Assembly (NCBI GenBank): GCA_017615955.1
Contig: JAFZZD010000350.1
Coordinates: forward strand, 1-5,724
DNA length: 5,724 nucleotides
Origin: Victivallales bacterium
Lineage (GTDB): Bacteria; Verrucomicrobiota; Lentisphaeria; Oligosphaerales; Oligosphaeraceae
Reading direction: 5' to 3'
Positions 1-5,724 of the stretch are shown here, one piece after another. Position 1 is the stretch's first letter. The number at the start of each line of letters is the position of its first letter. Made by a program: the position numbers and the translations under genes. The notes beneath the pieces are model-generated. The model made no database searches, was not told the origin of the DNA, and worked only from the letters and a program-made list of their open reading frames with translations.

Positions 1-8
1 GTTTGGTG

Positions 9-28
9 CGCGGGACGAAAGCCCCGCG
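9..28 (-). terminator. Strong 8-bp hairpin, possible operon 3' end structure
   Basis: On the minus-strand transcript, CGCGGGGC (28-21) pairs with GUCCCGCG (16-9) around a UUUC loop (20-17), with one G-U pair. On the plus strand the same position becomes an A-C mismatch, so the structure favours transcripts from the lct operon. It is followed by CACCAAAC rather than a U-tract, so it may be a weak or Rho-assisted terminator, or a stabilising element. The window ends here. Confidence 0.3.
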
Positions 29-47
29 TTTGGAAGTTGCAGTTCTA

Positions 48-67
48 CCGGCGGCTTTCGCCGCAGG
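48..67 (-). other. GC-rich hairpin with GAAA loop downstream of lctD
   Basis: On the minus-strand transcript, GCGGC (64-60) and GCCGC (55-51) pair across a GAAA loop (59-56). After one mismatch, two further pairs (66-67 with 48-49) extend the stem. A stable GNRA-type tetraloop hairpin could protect the 3' end of the operon mRNA. No U-run follows, so it does not look like a standard intrinsic terminator. Confidence 0.4.
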
Positions 68-73
68 CACCCA

Positions 74-89
74 ACAGTCCACAGTCCAC
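74..89. repeat. Short tandem repeat of the 7-mer ACAGTCC (2.3 copies)
   Basis: On the plus strand ACAGTCC occurs at 74-80 and 81-87, followed by AC. It lies just beyond the lctD stop. It may be a remnant of a longer intergenic array; two copies alone could be chance. Confidence 0.5.
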
Positions 90-101
90 TAAAAACTGTA
101 T

Positions 102-1517
102 TTAGCGTGTTGCGATGATCTTGGCGGGATTGAGGATGTTCTTGGGGTCGAAGGCATGTTTGATGGCGGCCATTAGAGCCAGGTTTGCTGGGGGAATGGA
201 TTCCGCCAGATATGACTTCTTTGCGAGGCCGATGCCATGCTCGCCTGAAACCTGCCCGCCCAATTCGCGTGCCTTCTGGTACAGGTCCTGGAAAACGGCT
301 TCCAGGCGTTCATGCCATTCATTCTCCTCCAATTTGTCGCGCAGAATGTAGATGTGAAGATTGCCGTCTCCAGCATGGCCGAATGAGCGAATGCGGATAT
401 TGTGCTTCTCCTGGAGTGCATGGGCGAAAAGTATGAAGCCTGCCACGTGCCTGCGCGGCACCACCACGTCACACTCGTCCATTTCGGTTGTTGATGCCTT
501 GATTGCCTCCAGAAATGCACCTCGTGCAGACCATATTGCCTCATTGCGCTCCTGCGTATTGGACATAAGAACGTCAAGTGCGCCCGCATCTAGGCAGATA
601 TGGGCGGCAGATGTGTAGGCAAGTTCCAACTCGGCAGGGCTTGCCGCGTCAAATGTCAGCAGAAGATATGCGTCCGCGCTGTTGTCCGGGAACTTGCGGC
701 CAAGGAATTCTTCCGATGCAAGAATGACCTCCCGTTCCATGAACTCAACTGCGGTTGGGACGGAACTAGAACGCAGCACCAGTGGCACGGTCTTTATGGC
801 AGCCTCCAGAGTGGGGAAGGGCACCAGCAGGCTGATTTTGCATTTCGGCAGGGGGATGAGGCGCAATATCGCCTTGGTCACTATGGCAAGTGTGCCCTCG
901 GACCCCACAATCAAATCCTTCAAGCTGTAGCCGGAGCTGTTCTTGACCACCTTGCCGCCAAGTTCCGTGACTTCGCCGTTTGGCAGCACGATTTCCAGTC
1001 CGCGCACATAGTCCCGCGTCACACCGTACTTGACAGCCCGCATGCCGCCGGCGTTTGTGCTGATGTTGCCTCCGATTGAGGCACTCTTCTCGCCTGGGTC
1101 TGGCGGATACAGGAAGCCACGCTCCTCAACGTATTTCACGACTTCCATCAGAAGAACGCCTGGCTCAAGCGTCAGGGTCAGGTTGTCCTCGTCAAGTTCA
1201 AGGATGCGGTTCATGCCGCTAAGGTCCAGCAAAATGCCGCCATGCAAAGGAACCGCGCCGCCCACCAGGCCAGTGCCCTGGCCACGTGGCGTGACTGGAA
1301 TGCAATTCTGGTAGGCGTATTTCATTATGGCTGAAACCTCCTGGGTGGAGGCGGCCTTCACCAGTACATCGGGTCTGCGGCGTATGCCAGACAATTCGTC
1401 ATGGCAGTAGTCCTCGCCTACTGCTGGGCCAGGAATTACGCGTTCTGGTGCGCAGACAGAGCGGAGATATTCGATGTCTGCCTCATCTATGGTTTTGTAG
1501 TTGTCTGTATTGCTCAT
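102..1517 (-). CDS. lctD: FAD-linked 2-hydroxyacid oxidase, D-lactate dehydrogenase/GlcD family, LctD-like
   Basis: This 471-residue flavoprotein belongs to the vanillyl-alcohol-oxidase/GlcD family and probably oxidises lactate to pyruvate. The FAD-binding (PCMH) domain covers about 48-225, with [14 protein letters not shown] (77-90) and the stretch 138-158, which includes PPDPGEKS and NISTNAGG, contacting the FAD pyrophosphate. The C-terminal FAD-oxidase domain (about 226-469) carries DVVVPRR (350-356), G380-HAGDGNLH388 and G425-EHG428. In metal-dependent members the two His (381, 388) and the Glu (426) bind a divalent metal that orients the hydroxyacid. The end NPAKII (463-468) is the family terminus. 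No signal or membrane segment is visible, so the protein is cytoplasmic. Its start is fixed by the ATGA overlap with etfA and by an upstream AAGG, 7 nt away. Being coupled to an Etf pair with an iron-sulfur domain marks it as the dehydrogenase of a bifurcating complex. Glycolate or 2-hydroxyglutarate are alternative substrates; no glcE or glcF lies beside it in the visible sequence. Stereospecificity cannot be read from sequence. Confidence 0.92.
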   Translation of the reverse strand: MSNTDNYKTIDEADIEYLRSVCAPERVIPGPAVGEDYCHDELSGIRRRPDVLVKAASTQEVSAIMKYAYQNCIPVTPRGQGTGLVGGAVPLHGGILLDLSGMNRILELDEDNLTLTLEPGVLLMEVVKYVEERGFLYPPDPGEKSASIGGNISTNAGGMRAVKYGVTRDYVRGLEIVLPNGEVTELGGKVVKNSSGYSLKDLIVGSEGTLAIVTKAILRLIPLPKCKISLLVPFPTLEAAIKTVPLVLRSSSVPTAVEFMEREVILASEEFLGRKFPDNSADAYLLLTFDAASPAELELAYTSAAHICLDAGALDVLMSNTQERNEAIWSARGAFLEAIKASTTEMDECDVVVPRRHVAGFILFAHALQEKHNIRIRSFGHAGDGNLHIYILRDKLEENEWHERLEAVFQDLYQKARELGGQVSGEHGIGLAKKSYLAESIPPANLALMAAIKHAFDPKNILNPAKIIATR

Positions 1518-2704
1518 ATTGTGGCCTTGCGTGCTTTGATTCCTTCAATTAATTTCGGTATAATCTGGTAGAGGTCGCCTGTTATTGCCACATGGGCGAC
1601 TTTGAAAATGGGGGCGTTGGTATCTGTGTTGATGGCAATGATCTGCTCGGAGCCGCTCATGCCCGCCACGAACTGAATTGCTCCTGAAATGCCGCAGGTA
1701 ATCAACAGTTTTGGCTTGACGGTGCGCCCGCTCAGGCCGATTTGCTGCTTGGGATCCGTCCACCCCGCCTCGACTAACGCGCGAGAGGAGGCAACGCGGC
1801 CATTGAGAAGTTCAGCCAGTTCCTGAAGCATGGCCAGGTCTTCGGGCTTCTTCAGACCACGGCCACCTGCAACAATGACTTCCGCGTCCTCAATACCGGA
1901 TTCTTTGGCTTTCGGCGTGACGGATAGTATCTCGATTGCGGTGGCCAGAGCGTCTTTTGTCAATGTGCGGCGTGTGACTTTGCCATTGGGCGCACATTTT
2001 TGTGGTATGGGGAAGATTTTGTAGCGCACAGTTGCGAATTGCGGGCGGTGTTTTGGTGTGCGGATATGAGCCATGATGTTGCCGCCGTACGCGGGGCGAA
2101 TCTGGTCCAGGTCCGTGCTTTCCGAAATATCCAGCACAGTGCAGTCTGCCGTAAGTCCCGTATGGAAGCGTGCCGCCGTGCGTGGTGCCAGTGAGCGTCC
2201 TGTGATTGTGCCGCCCACCAGCACCACCGACGGTTTGATTGCCTTGATGAAGTCCTCCAGCATTGCGGTGTAGGGTTCTGCGCGGAAATGCTTCAGTTCC
2301 TGGTGCTCGTAGAGGAATACCTCGTCCGCCCCGTATTCAAGAAGTTCCTGCGCCAGGTGGGCCACATTGTCTCCGCCCAGCACACAATATACTGGGTGTT
2401 TGATTTTGTCGGCTAGCTCACGTGCCTTGCCCAGCAGCTCGAATGTGACTGGATGTATGCGGTCTTCATTGACTTCCGCCACAACGGCTATGCCGCGCCA
2501 TGCGGATTTGTCCACCTGCGGCGCATCGTCATCCTCAATCAACTCGAATACGCCGTTGCCCTTTTTAAGGCAAAGGCGGCAAAGGCGGCAGCCCGCGTTG
2601 ATGGACAGCTTGCCGTCCTGTATCTCAATTGCCTTGAATGGGCAGATTGCTGCCAGTGCCTCCGCATCCTGGACACGTTCCTGATGTATCTTTATGTATG
2701 CCAT
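1514..2704 (-). CDS. etfA: Electron transfer flavoprotein alpha subunit with N-terminal [4Fe-4S] ferredoxin domain, LctC-like
   Basis: This is a 396-residue Etf alpha, about 60 residues longer than the simple form because of an N-terminal ferredoxin-like domain (1-60). Its cysteines are C21 (in CP) and C39, C42, C45 (CxxCxxC), the exact ligand set for one [4Fe-4S] cluster. The Etf N-terminal domain starts near W69. The C-terminal FAD domain carries AGGRGL (279-284), [11 protein letters not shown] (305-315), [11 protein letters not shown] (321-331), [13 protein letters not shown] (337-349) and [11 protein letters not shown] (357-367), the classic flavin-binding motifs. F345 replaces the His usual in GISGAIQH. 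By analogy with LctC of Acetobacterium woodii, the subunit exchanges electrons with soluble ferredoxin through its cluster, while its FAD shuttles between EtfB and LctD. CarE-type alpha subunits also carry ferredoxin domains, but their partner is an acyl-CoA dehydrogenase, absent here. A Shine-Dalgarno GAGGT, overlapping the etfB stop, sits 8 nt before the ATG. The stop TGA overlaps the ATG of the next gene. Confidence 0.94.
   Translation of the reverse strand: MAYIKIHQERVQDAEALAAICPFKAIEIQDGKLSINAGCRLCRLCLKKGNGVFELIEDDDAPQVDKSAWRGIAVVAEVNEDRIHPVTFELLGKARELADKIKHPVYCVLGGDNVAHLAQELLEYGADEVFLYEHQELKHFRAEPYTAMLEDFIKAIKPSVVLVGGTITGRSLAPRTAARFHTGLTADCTVLDISESTDLDQIRPAYGGNIMAHIRTPKHRPQFATVRYKIFPIPQKCAPNGKVTRRTLTKDALATAIEILSVTPKAKESGIEDAEVIVAGGRGLKKPEDLAMLQELAELLNGRVASSRALVEAGWTDPKQQIGLSGRTVKPKLLITCGISGAIQFVAGMSGSEQIIAINTDTNAPIFKVAHVAITGDLYQIIPKLIEGIKARKATI
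1525..1528 (-). promoter_or_regulatory. Ribosome binding site of lctD inside the 3' end of etfA
   Basis: AAGG lies 7 nt upstream of the lctD ATG (1517-1515), within the last codons of etfA. The etfA stop and lctD start share bases as ATGA (1517-1514), a typical reinitiation arrangement for subunits of one complex. Confidence 0.6.
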
Positions 2705-2710
2705 TTTTTC

Positions 2711-3511
2711 TTACCTCGGTTGCTGCAGGAATTTCTGTTCATCCAGGCGGTGCAGGAGACGCTCCGCAATCTCATCGGGCTTGCCTTCCCAGCGCTCCTG
2801 GCTGCGGTGGTTCTCAGGTGGGAATATGTGCTGCACCTGGGTAGGAGAGCCATTCAGGCCATAGTGCTTTGCCTCATGGTCCGCCAAATCGTCCAGCGTC
2901 AACTTTCGGATTGGACGGTCCGCTGTTGCCAGTTTCTTCTTGAAAGAGGGTAGCCTTGGCTCGTAGATGCCTTTTTCCACAGTGACGAGGCAGGGGTATG
3001 GAATGTGAACGGTCTCTATTTGCAGTGGCAGATCCAGGTCCGCCTCAATGCCTGTTTCTGTGCATTCGCGGAGGCTGAGCACACCTGTCGCATGTGGAAT
3101 GCCCAGGAATTCCGCCAGTTCCGAGCCAACCTGAGCCGTGTCGCCATCGGTGGTTTGTTTTCCGCAGATGATAAGGTCGGCACCGCCGATTGCGCGTATG
3201 CCTTGGGATATGGTGTAGGACGTGGCAAGCACGTCCGCGCCGCCAAAACGGCGGTCTGACAGCAGCACGCCTTCATCAACGCCCATCATGAATGCCTCCC
3301 GCAGCACTGCCTCTGCCTGTGGCGGTCCCATGGTGATGGCGGTTATTGACGCGTCCAGCTGCTTGCCGAGGCGCAATGCGGTTTCCAATGCGTACAAGTC
3401 GTACGGATTCATCTTGGATTCCACGCCATCACGTTTCAATACGCCCGTCTTTGGGTCTATTTCCACCTGGGATGTGCCAGGAACCTGTTTTATGCAGACG
3501 ATGATTTTCAT
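2711..3511 (-). CDS. etfB: Electron transfer flavoprotein beta subunit, LctB-like (bifurcating lactate dehydrogenase complex)
   Basis: This 266-residue protein has the usual EtfB length and fold. The N-terminus MKIIVCIKQVPGT (1-13) fits the family start exactly and fixes the ATG. M34-N-P-Y-D-L-Y-A-L-E43 is the conserved EtfB motif, and G117-KQTTDGDTAQVG129 is the nucleotide-binding loop, followed by ELAEFLGIP (131-139). The C-terminal arm (about 226-262) is the segment that in Etfs wraps onto the alpha subunit. In simple Etfs the beta loop binds AMP; in bifurcating Etfs it binds a second FAD that splits electrons between NAD(H) and ferredoxin. I infer the bifurcating role from the partners: the next gene encodes an Etf alpha with an iron-sulfur domain, and the third a lactate-dehydrogenase-type flavoprotein. 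It is the first gene of the operon, with its own promoter. The nearest Shine-Dalgarno-like AAGGA lies 14 nt from the ATG, which is unusually far. The stop codon is 6 bp before etfA. A generic Etf serving acyl-CoA dehydrogenases is less likely, since no such gene is here. Confidence 0.93.
   Translation of the reverse strand: MKIIVCIKQVPGTSQVEIDPKTGVLKRDGVESKMNPYDLYALETALRLGKQLDASITAITMGPPQAEAVLREAFMMGVDEGVLLSDRRFGGADVLATSYTISQGIRAIGGADLIICGKQTTDGDTAQVGSELAEFLGIPHATGVLSLRECTETGIEADLDLPLQIETVHIPYPCLVTVEKGIYEPRLPSFKKKLATADRPIRKLTLDDLADHEAKHYGLNGSPTQVQHIFPPENHRSQERWEGKPDEIAERLLHRLDEQKFLQQPR
2713..2717 (-). promoter_or_regulatory. Ribosome binding site of etfA overlapping the etfB stop codon
   Basis: GAGGT is spaced 8 nt from the etfA ATG (2704-2702). 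Its last base is the first base of the etfB TAA stop, so ribosomes finishing etfB sit on the etfA initiation site. This supports coupled synthesis of the two Etf subunits. Confidence 0.7.
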
Positions 3512-3525
3512 GGTTGTTGTTATAT

Positions 3526-3530
3526 TCCTT
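3526..3530 (-). promoter_or_regulatory. Distant Shine-Dalgarno-like AAGGA before etfB
   Basis: AAGGA lies 14 nt from the etfB ATG (3511-3509), well beyond the usual 5-9 nt. The intervening leader is A-rich and unstructured (ATATAACAACAACC). Because the protein N-terminus fits the EtfB family exactly, the ATG is right and the ribosome site is either long-spaced or weak; an unstructured A-rich leader may compensate. Confidence 0.35.
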
Positions 3531-3552
3531 ATGAATGTAGGCGATTATGCCG

Positions 3553-3570
3553 CACACTATATATGGTGTG
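3553..3570. promoter_or_regulatory. 18-bp near-palindrome over the -10 box, operator candidate
   Basis: On the minus strand the sequence is CACACCATATATAGTGTG. Its two 9-bp halves are inverted copies with a single mismatch, and it covers the whole predicted -10 hexamer (3556-3561). A repressor bound here would block RNA polymerase. Lactate operons are often controlled by a GntR-type repressor, but no regulator gene is present in the window and the motif is not one I can assign to a named family. AT-rich -10 regions are partly self-complementary by chance, yet the CACAC/GTGTG outer arms are not explained that way. Confidence 0.45.
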
Positions 3571-3583
3571 TACTTATTTTCAA
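3556..3583 (-). promoter_or_regulatory. Predicted sigma70-type promoter of the etfB-etfA-lctD operon
   Basis: Read on the minus strand, TTGAAA (3583-3578) and TATAGT (3561-3556) each match the -35 and -10 consensus at five of six bases, with a 16-bp spacer. Transcription would begin near 3549, giving a leader of about 38 nt before the etfB ATG. It lies in the only sizeable gap in the gene row and separates the carbohydrate gene from the lactate operon. It was found by eye; sigma factor preference in this organism is unknown. Confidence 0.6.
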
Positions 3584-3642
3584 ACGCCTTTTTAACGCAA
3601 AGAAGAGACTTGCAGTCAATGCGGTAAATAGGAAAATGCCGA

Positions 3643-5715
3643 TTAGGGCAAAGGGACGCATTGAGCACTGATGTCCTTGCCATTGAGCTTGACATTGCGA
3701 ATGTCAATCTTGCCCAATGTGCTGCCTGACAGGGCGTACATGATGCATTTGGGTTCCATTGCGCCTTCATCGACTGTAATGGTGATGTTCTCGACTGTCA
3801 GATGCTTGAAGGTGCCCAGCGGGCAGTACAGCAATTCAGGTTCGTCCAGGATATTGTCGTACATGCCATTGGGTGTGAACATCTTGTCGTTGGACACGTT
3901 GAGCCAACTGCCCGCCCATGGCGCAATGCGGGTGAATCTCTGGTCTCGCCCCTCTTTCTGCAAGATTGGCTTCATTTCGCTGGCATCGTATTCAATGCGG
4001 ATGTTCCTGAATGTGATGTCCTCCACAGGACCAGGACCGCCTAGATGCACGCTTAACGCGGCGTGTGTGTTGTGTATTAGGTCGCAGTCCTCATAGACCA
4101 AGCCCTTGAGATATGGCGCCCATGTCTCAAGACCGATTTCCAGTGTTCTGCCCCAACTGCACCAGCAGACGCAGTGCTCCACGTGAATGTCCTCCACAGG
4201 AGCCTCTCTGTCCTCTTTGTAAAAATCGCCTTTTATCACGATATTGTCGTCAAAGGAATGTACGTAGCAATTATGGATATGCATACGTTGTGTATTGCAT
4301 ACGTCAATGCCGTCTGTGTTGTATCTCCAGGCGCCAGTGACTTTCATGTTGGCGAATTCCAAATCGCTGGAATTGTAAGCAGAAATGCAAAAGCAACAGG
4401 AGTCGAGCACAGTGGGGCCATCGAACAAAACATTCCTGGAATCGATGATGCGGACTGTACCATCCATTCCCTCGCGGAAGCAGCAGTCGCCATCCCTCCT
4501 GTTTCGGGAACCGCAGATGATGCCATAGCCCCAAACCTTGACATCCTCTGCATTGTCCACCTGGAATGATCCCATCACCACAGCGTCCTTGTCTAAAAAT
4601 ACGCGGTCATGGCTCTTTAGTTTGACTAATATAGGTTCGTGCAGTCCAGGACCAAACACGATGTTTGCGGCCTGGCGTTCTGCGGTGAAATCCCGTTTTT
4701 TGTCGGCGAATATTTCCAATGGCCTGTTGTAGCCATCCAACTCCAGCACATAGTAGCCAGGCCCAGGCAGTGTAAAGCGTATTTCGCCCTCGACTACGCT
4801 TGGCGTGACACCTGCCGAGAGCGGACGCAACTTGACAGTGCGGAAATCCCTGTCTGGTCTTACTCGTATCTCGCATTTCCCTTCGGTCTCGAATTTCAGC
4901 ATACCCGCGATTTCGGTCTGGTCAACTGGGCGTTGATAGCCTGGCGCCCATTGGTTGAATGCAATTGCGGATATGCGTATTGGACGCACTGGAACTGCCT
5001 TGCCATCGACGTGTGCCGTGTAGCCAGCCTCCGTTGGGAAGAGGCCTTCCAGAATGCGCCGTGCAATTGCCTCCATGCCTTTGTCGCCAGGATGCTTCTG
5101 CACACCAGTGTGCTCAAACAGACCCAGTGCCTGCATTGACTTGTCCCCGGACAAGTCCGCTTTGACAAATGGAAGCGCATAGTCGCTTGCCGCGTGCGCC
5201 ATCATTTCATCTTTCCAATCACTGCGCCAGAATACGCCGCGCACCACGGCGTTTGGCTTGGTGCGCCCGCGCACAAAGCAGCCCAGCAGCTTCTTGAATG
5301 CATCACAGAATGCAAGTTGCTCTTCACGTGTCTCCAGCGAGGCCACATTTTCGCCCAATGCGACAATCAGATAATCGGGATTGAAGTCAATCAACTCCTG
5401 TATGGAACTGTAGTCGAAATTTGAGAAATTGCGTTCAAAGTCAGCCAGATTCCTTACGCGGCAGTCCGCCAATTTCCCAGTGGCCTTTTCTATTCCGTCT
5501 ATGACCAGGTGTACATAGTCCTTTTCCTTTGCACTGGCAGCCATGCCCCACAGGTTTGTCCAGCCAAGATGTGGCGCAACGGGGTGGACAGTGATGGAAT
5601 TGCCTATAAATACAACTCGCACCCCGTCTCCGTGTGTCTCGGCATATTCCGCCAGTTTTCCATTCATCTGGGACAACGAATGCTTTTCGGCATCTGATTT
5701 ATTCATATTCTTCAT
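3643..5715 (-). CDS. SGNH/GDSL-like hydrolase fused to a GH28/GH49-like parallel beta-helix domain
   Basis: This 690-residue protein has two recognisable parts. Residues 31-226 look like an SGNH (GDSL) esterase domain: block I is G38-N-S40-I-T with S40 as presumed nucleophile, block III is G121-E-N123, and the C-terminal block has H208 in HPGDKGM. A beta-rich linker (about 240-345) follows. Residues 350-690 form a parallel beta-helix with the lead-in FGPGLHEP (354-361), then N466-T-D-G-I-D471 and D489-D490 in DDNIVIKG. The 21-residue spacing from D468 to D489 matches polygalacturonases. Family knowledge suggests action on a decorated polysaccharide, an esterase paired with a glycosidase; the substrate is unknown. 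Oddities: V205 sits where SGNH enzymes carry the Asp of DxxH, W521 sits where GH28 has its catalytic-site His, no signal peptide is visible, and there are 19 cysteines, 12 of them in 401-544. Met1 (5715), Met4 and Met17 are all possible starts. The frame is open to the window edge, so the N-terminus may extend further. The gene ends 131 bp before etfB, which has its own promoter. Confidence 0.85.
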   Translation of the reverse strand: MKNMNKSDAEKHSLSQMNGKLAEYAETHGDGVRVVFIGNSITVHPVAPHLGWTNLWGMAASAKEKDYVHLVIDGIEKATGKLADCRVRNLADFERNFSNFDYSSIQELIDFNPDYLIVALGENVASLETREEQLAFCDAFKKLLGCFVRGRTKPNAVVRGVFWRSDWKDEMMAHAASDYALPFVKADLSGDKSMQALGLFEHTGVQKHPGDKGMEAIARRILEGLFPTEAGYTAHVDGKAVPVRPIRISAIAFNQWAPGYQRPVDQTEIAGMLKFETEGKCEIRVRPDRDFRTVKLRPLSAGVTPSVVEGEIRFTLPGPGYYVLELDGYNRPLEIFADKKRDFTAERQAANIVFGPGLHEPILVKLKSHDRVFLDKDAVVMGSFQVDNAEDVKVWGYGIICGSRNRRDGDCCFREGMDGTVRIIDSRNVLFDGPTVLDSCCFCISAYNSSDLEFANMKVTGAWRYNTDGIDVCNTQRMHIHNCYVHSFDDNIVIKGDFYKEDREAPVEDIHVEHCVCWCSWGRTLEIGLETWAPYLKGLVYEDCDLIHNTHAALSVHLGGPGPVEDITFRNIRIEYDASEMKPILQKEGRDQRFTRIAPWAGSWLNVSNDKMFTPNGMYDNILDEPELLYCPLGTFKHLTVENITITVDEGAMEPKCIMYALSGSTLGKIDIRNVKLNGKDISAQCVPLP

Positions 5716-5724
5716 TATTCCGTA

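Larger units (their letters stand above)
102..3511 (-). other. Operon etfB-etfA-lctD: electron-bifurcating lactate dehydrogenase complex
   Basis: The three genes are in the order EtfB, EtfA with an iron-sulfur domain, and FAD-linked dehydrogenase, as in lctBCD of Acetobacterium woodii. Spacing is 6 bp, then a 4-bp overlap. In that characterised system the complex couples lactate oxidation by NAD+ to oxidation of reduced ferredoxin, giving pyruvate and NADH. The racemase and lactate permease that follow in A. woodii are absent here: lctD is followed by at least 101 bp without a gene on this strand. Confidence 0.85.

Noticed and set aside
91..104. U-run (five T on the minus strand) after the lctD stop as an intrinsic terminator
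   Set aside because: No GC-rich stem precedes it; only a weak AT-rich 5-bp pairing can be drawn.
600..1079. Plus-strand open frame of 159 codons inside lctD
   Set aside because: It overlaps the FAD-binding region of lctD in antisense and encodes no recognisable motif.
102..1517. Glycolate oxidase subunit GlcD reading for the LctD-like protein
   Set aside because: The sequence family fits, but glcE and glcF are absent and the gene is coupled to an Etf pair with an iron-sulfur domain, which fits the lactate dehydrogenase complex better.
2453..2953. Plus-strand open frame of 166 codons across the etfA/etfB junction
   Set aside because: It is antisense to two genes with clear family motifs, has no recognisable domain, and results from the codon bias of the opposite strand.
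3581..3600. GCGTT ... GCGTT near the -35 box as a hairpin
   Set aside because: The two copies are direct, not inverted, so they cannot form a stem.
3614..3619. TTGACT as an alternative -35 box
   Set aside because: A good -35 match, but at 16-18 bp spacing only GTTAAA/TTAAAA-like hexamers occur, which match the -10 consensus poorly.
3429..3770. Minus-strand open frame of 113 codons spanning the promoter region
   Set aside because: It overlaps both the end of the beta-helix gene and the start of etfB out of frame, shows no family motif, and the region is better explained by promoter elements.
4639..5139. Plus-strand open frame of 166 codons inside the SGNH/beta-helix gene
   Set aside because: It is entirely antisense to a well-supported 690-codon gene and has no family features.

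Overview
All four protein genes lie on the minus strand, so they read from the right edge of the window to the left. The base composition is moderate. The genes point to a strictly anaerobic, carbohydrate-degrading bacterium. The core is a three-gene operon for a flavin-based electron-bifurcating lactate dehydrogenase of the LctBCD type, known from anaerobes such as Acetobacterium woodii. The upstream gene joins an SGNH-hydrolase domain to a pectinase-like beta-helix, an architecture I associate with polysaccharide degraders, including gut or sediment members of the Verrucomicrobiota/Lentisphaerota/Kiritimatiellota group. No rRNA or other marker gene is present, so the lineage is a weak inference.

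Layout in transcription order. (1) 5715-3643: a 690-residue SGNH/GDSL-like hydrolase fused to a GH28/GH49-like right-handed parallel beta-helix. No secretion signal is visible, and its frame is open to the window edge, so the true start may lie outside. (2) 3642-3512: a 131-bp intergenic region with a good sigma70-type promoter (TTGAAA, 16 bp, TATAGT) and an 18-bp near-palindrome lying over the -10 box, which makes a good operator candidate. (3) 3511-2711: etfB (LctB-like). (4) 2704-1514: etfA (LctC-like) with an N-terminal degenerate ferredoxin domain that keeps exactly the four cysteines for one [4Fe-4S] cluster. (5) 1517-102: an FAD-linked 2-hydroxyacid (lactate) dehydrogenase (LctD-like). 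(6) 101-1: the noncoding 3' flank, with a tandem 7-mer and two GC-rich hairpins whose loops are complementary.

How the genes would work together. The etfB-etfA gap is 6 bp and etfA-lctD overlap in an ATGA start/stop, which suggests co-translation of a fixed-ratio complex. By family analogy, the LctD flavin oxidises lactate to pyruvate. The EtfAB flavins then carry the electrons uphill to NAD+, driven by simultaneous oxidation of reduced ferredoxin through the EtfA [4Fe-4S] domain. No lactate permease, racemase or regulator gene lies in the window.

The most unusual items are the SGNH/beta-helix protein, which lacks recognisable canonical catalytic residues in both halves, the cleanly halved ferredoxin domain of EtfA, and the palindrome over the -10 box. 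I did not find a wholly new system. No CRISPR array, tRNA, rRNA or insertion sequence is visible.
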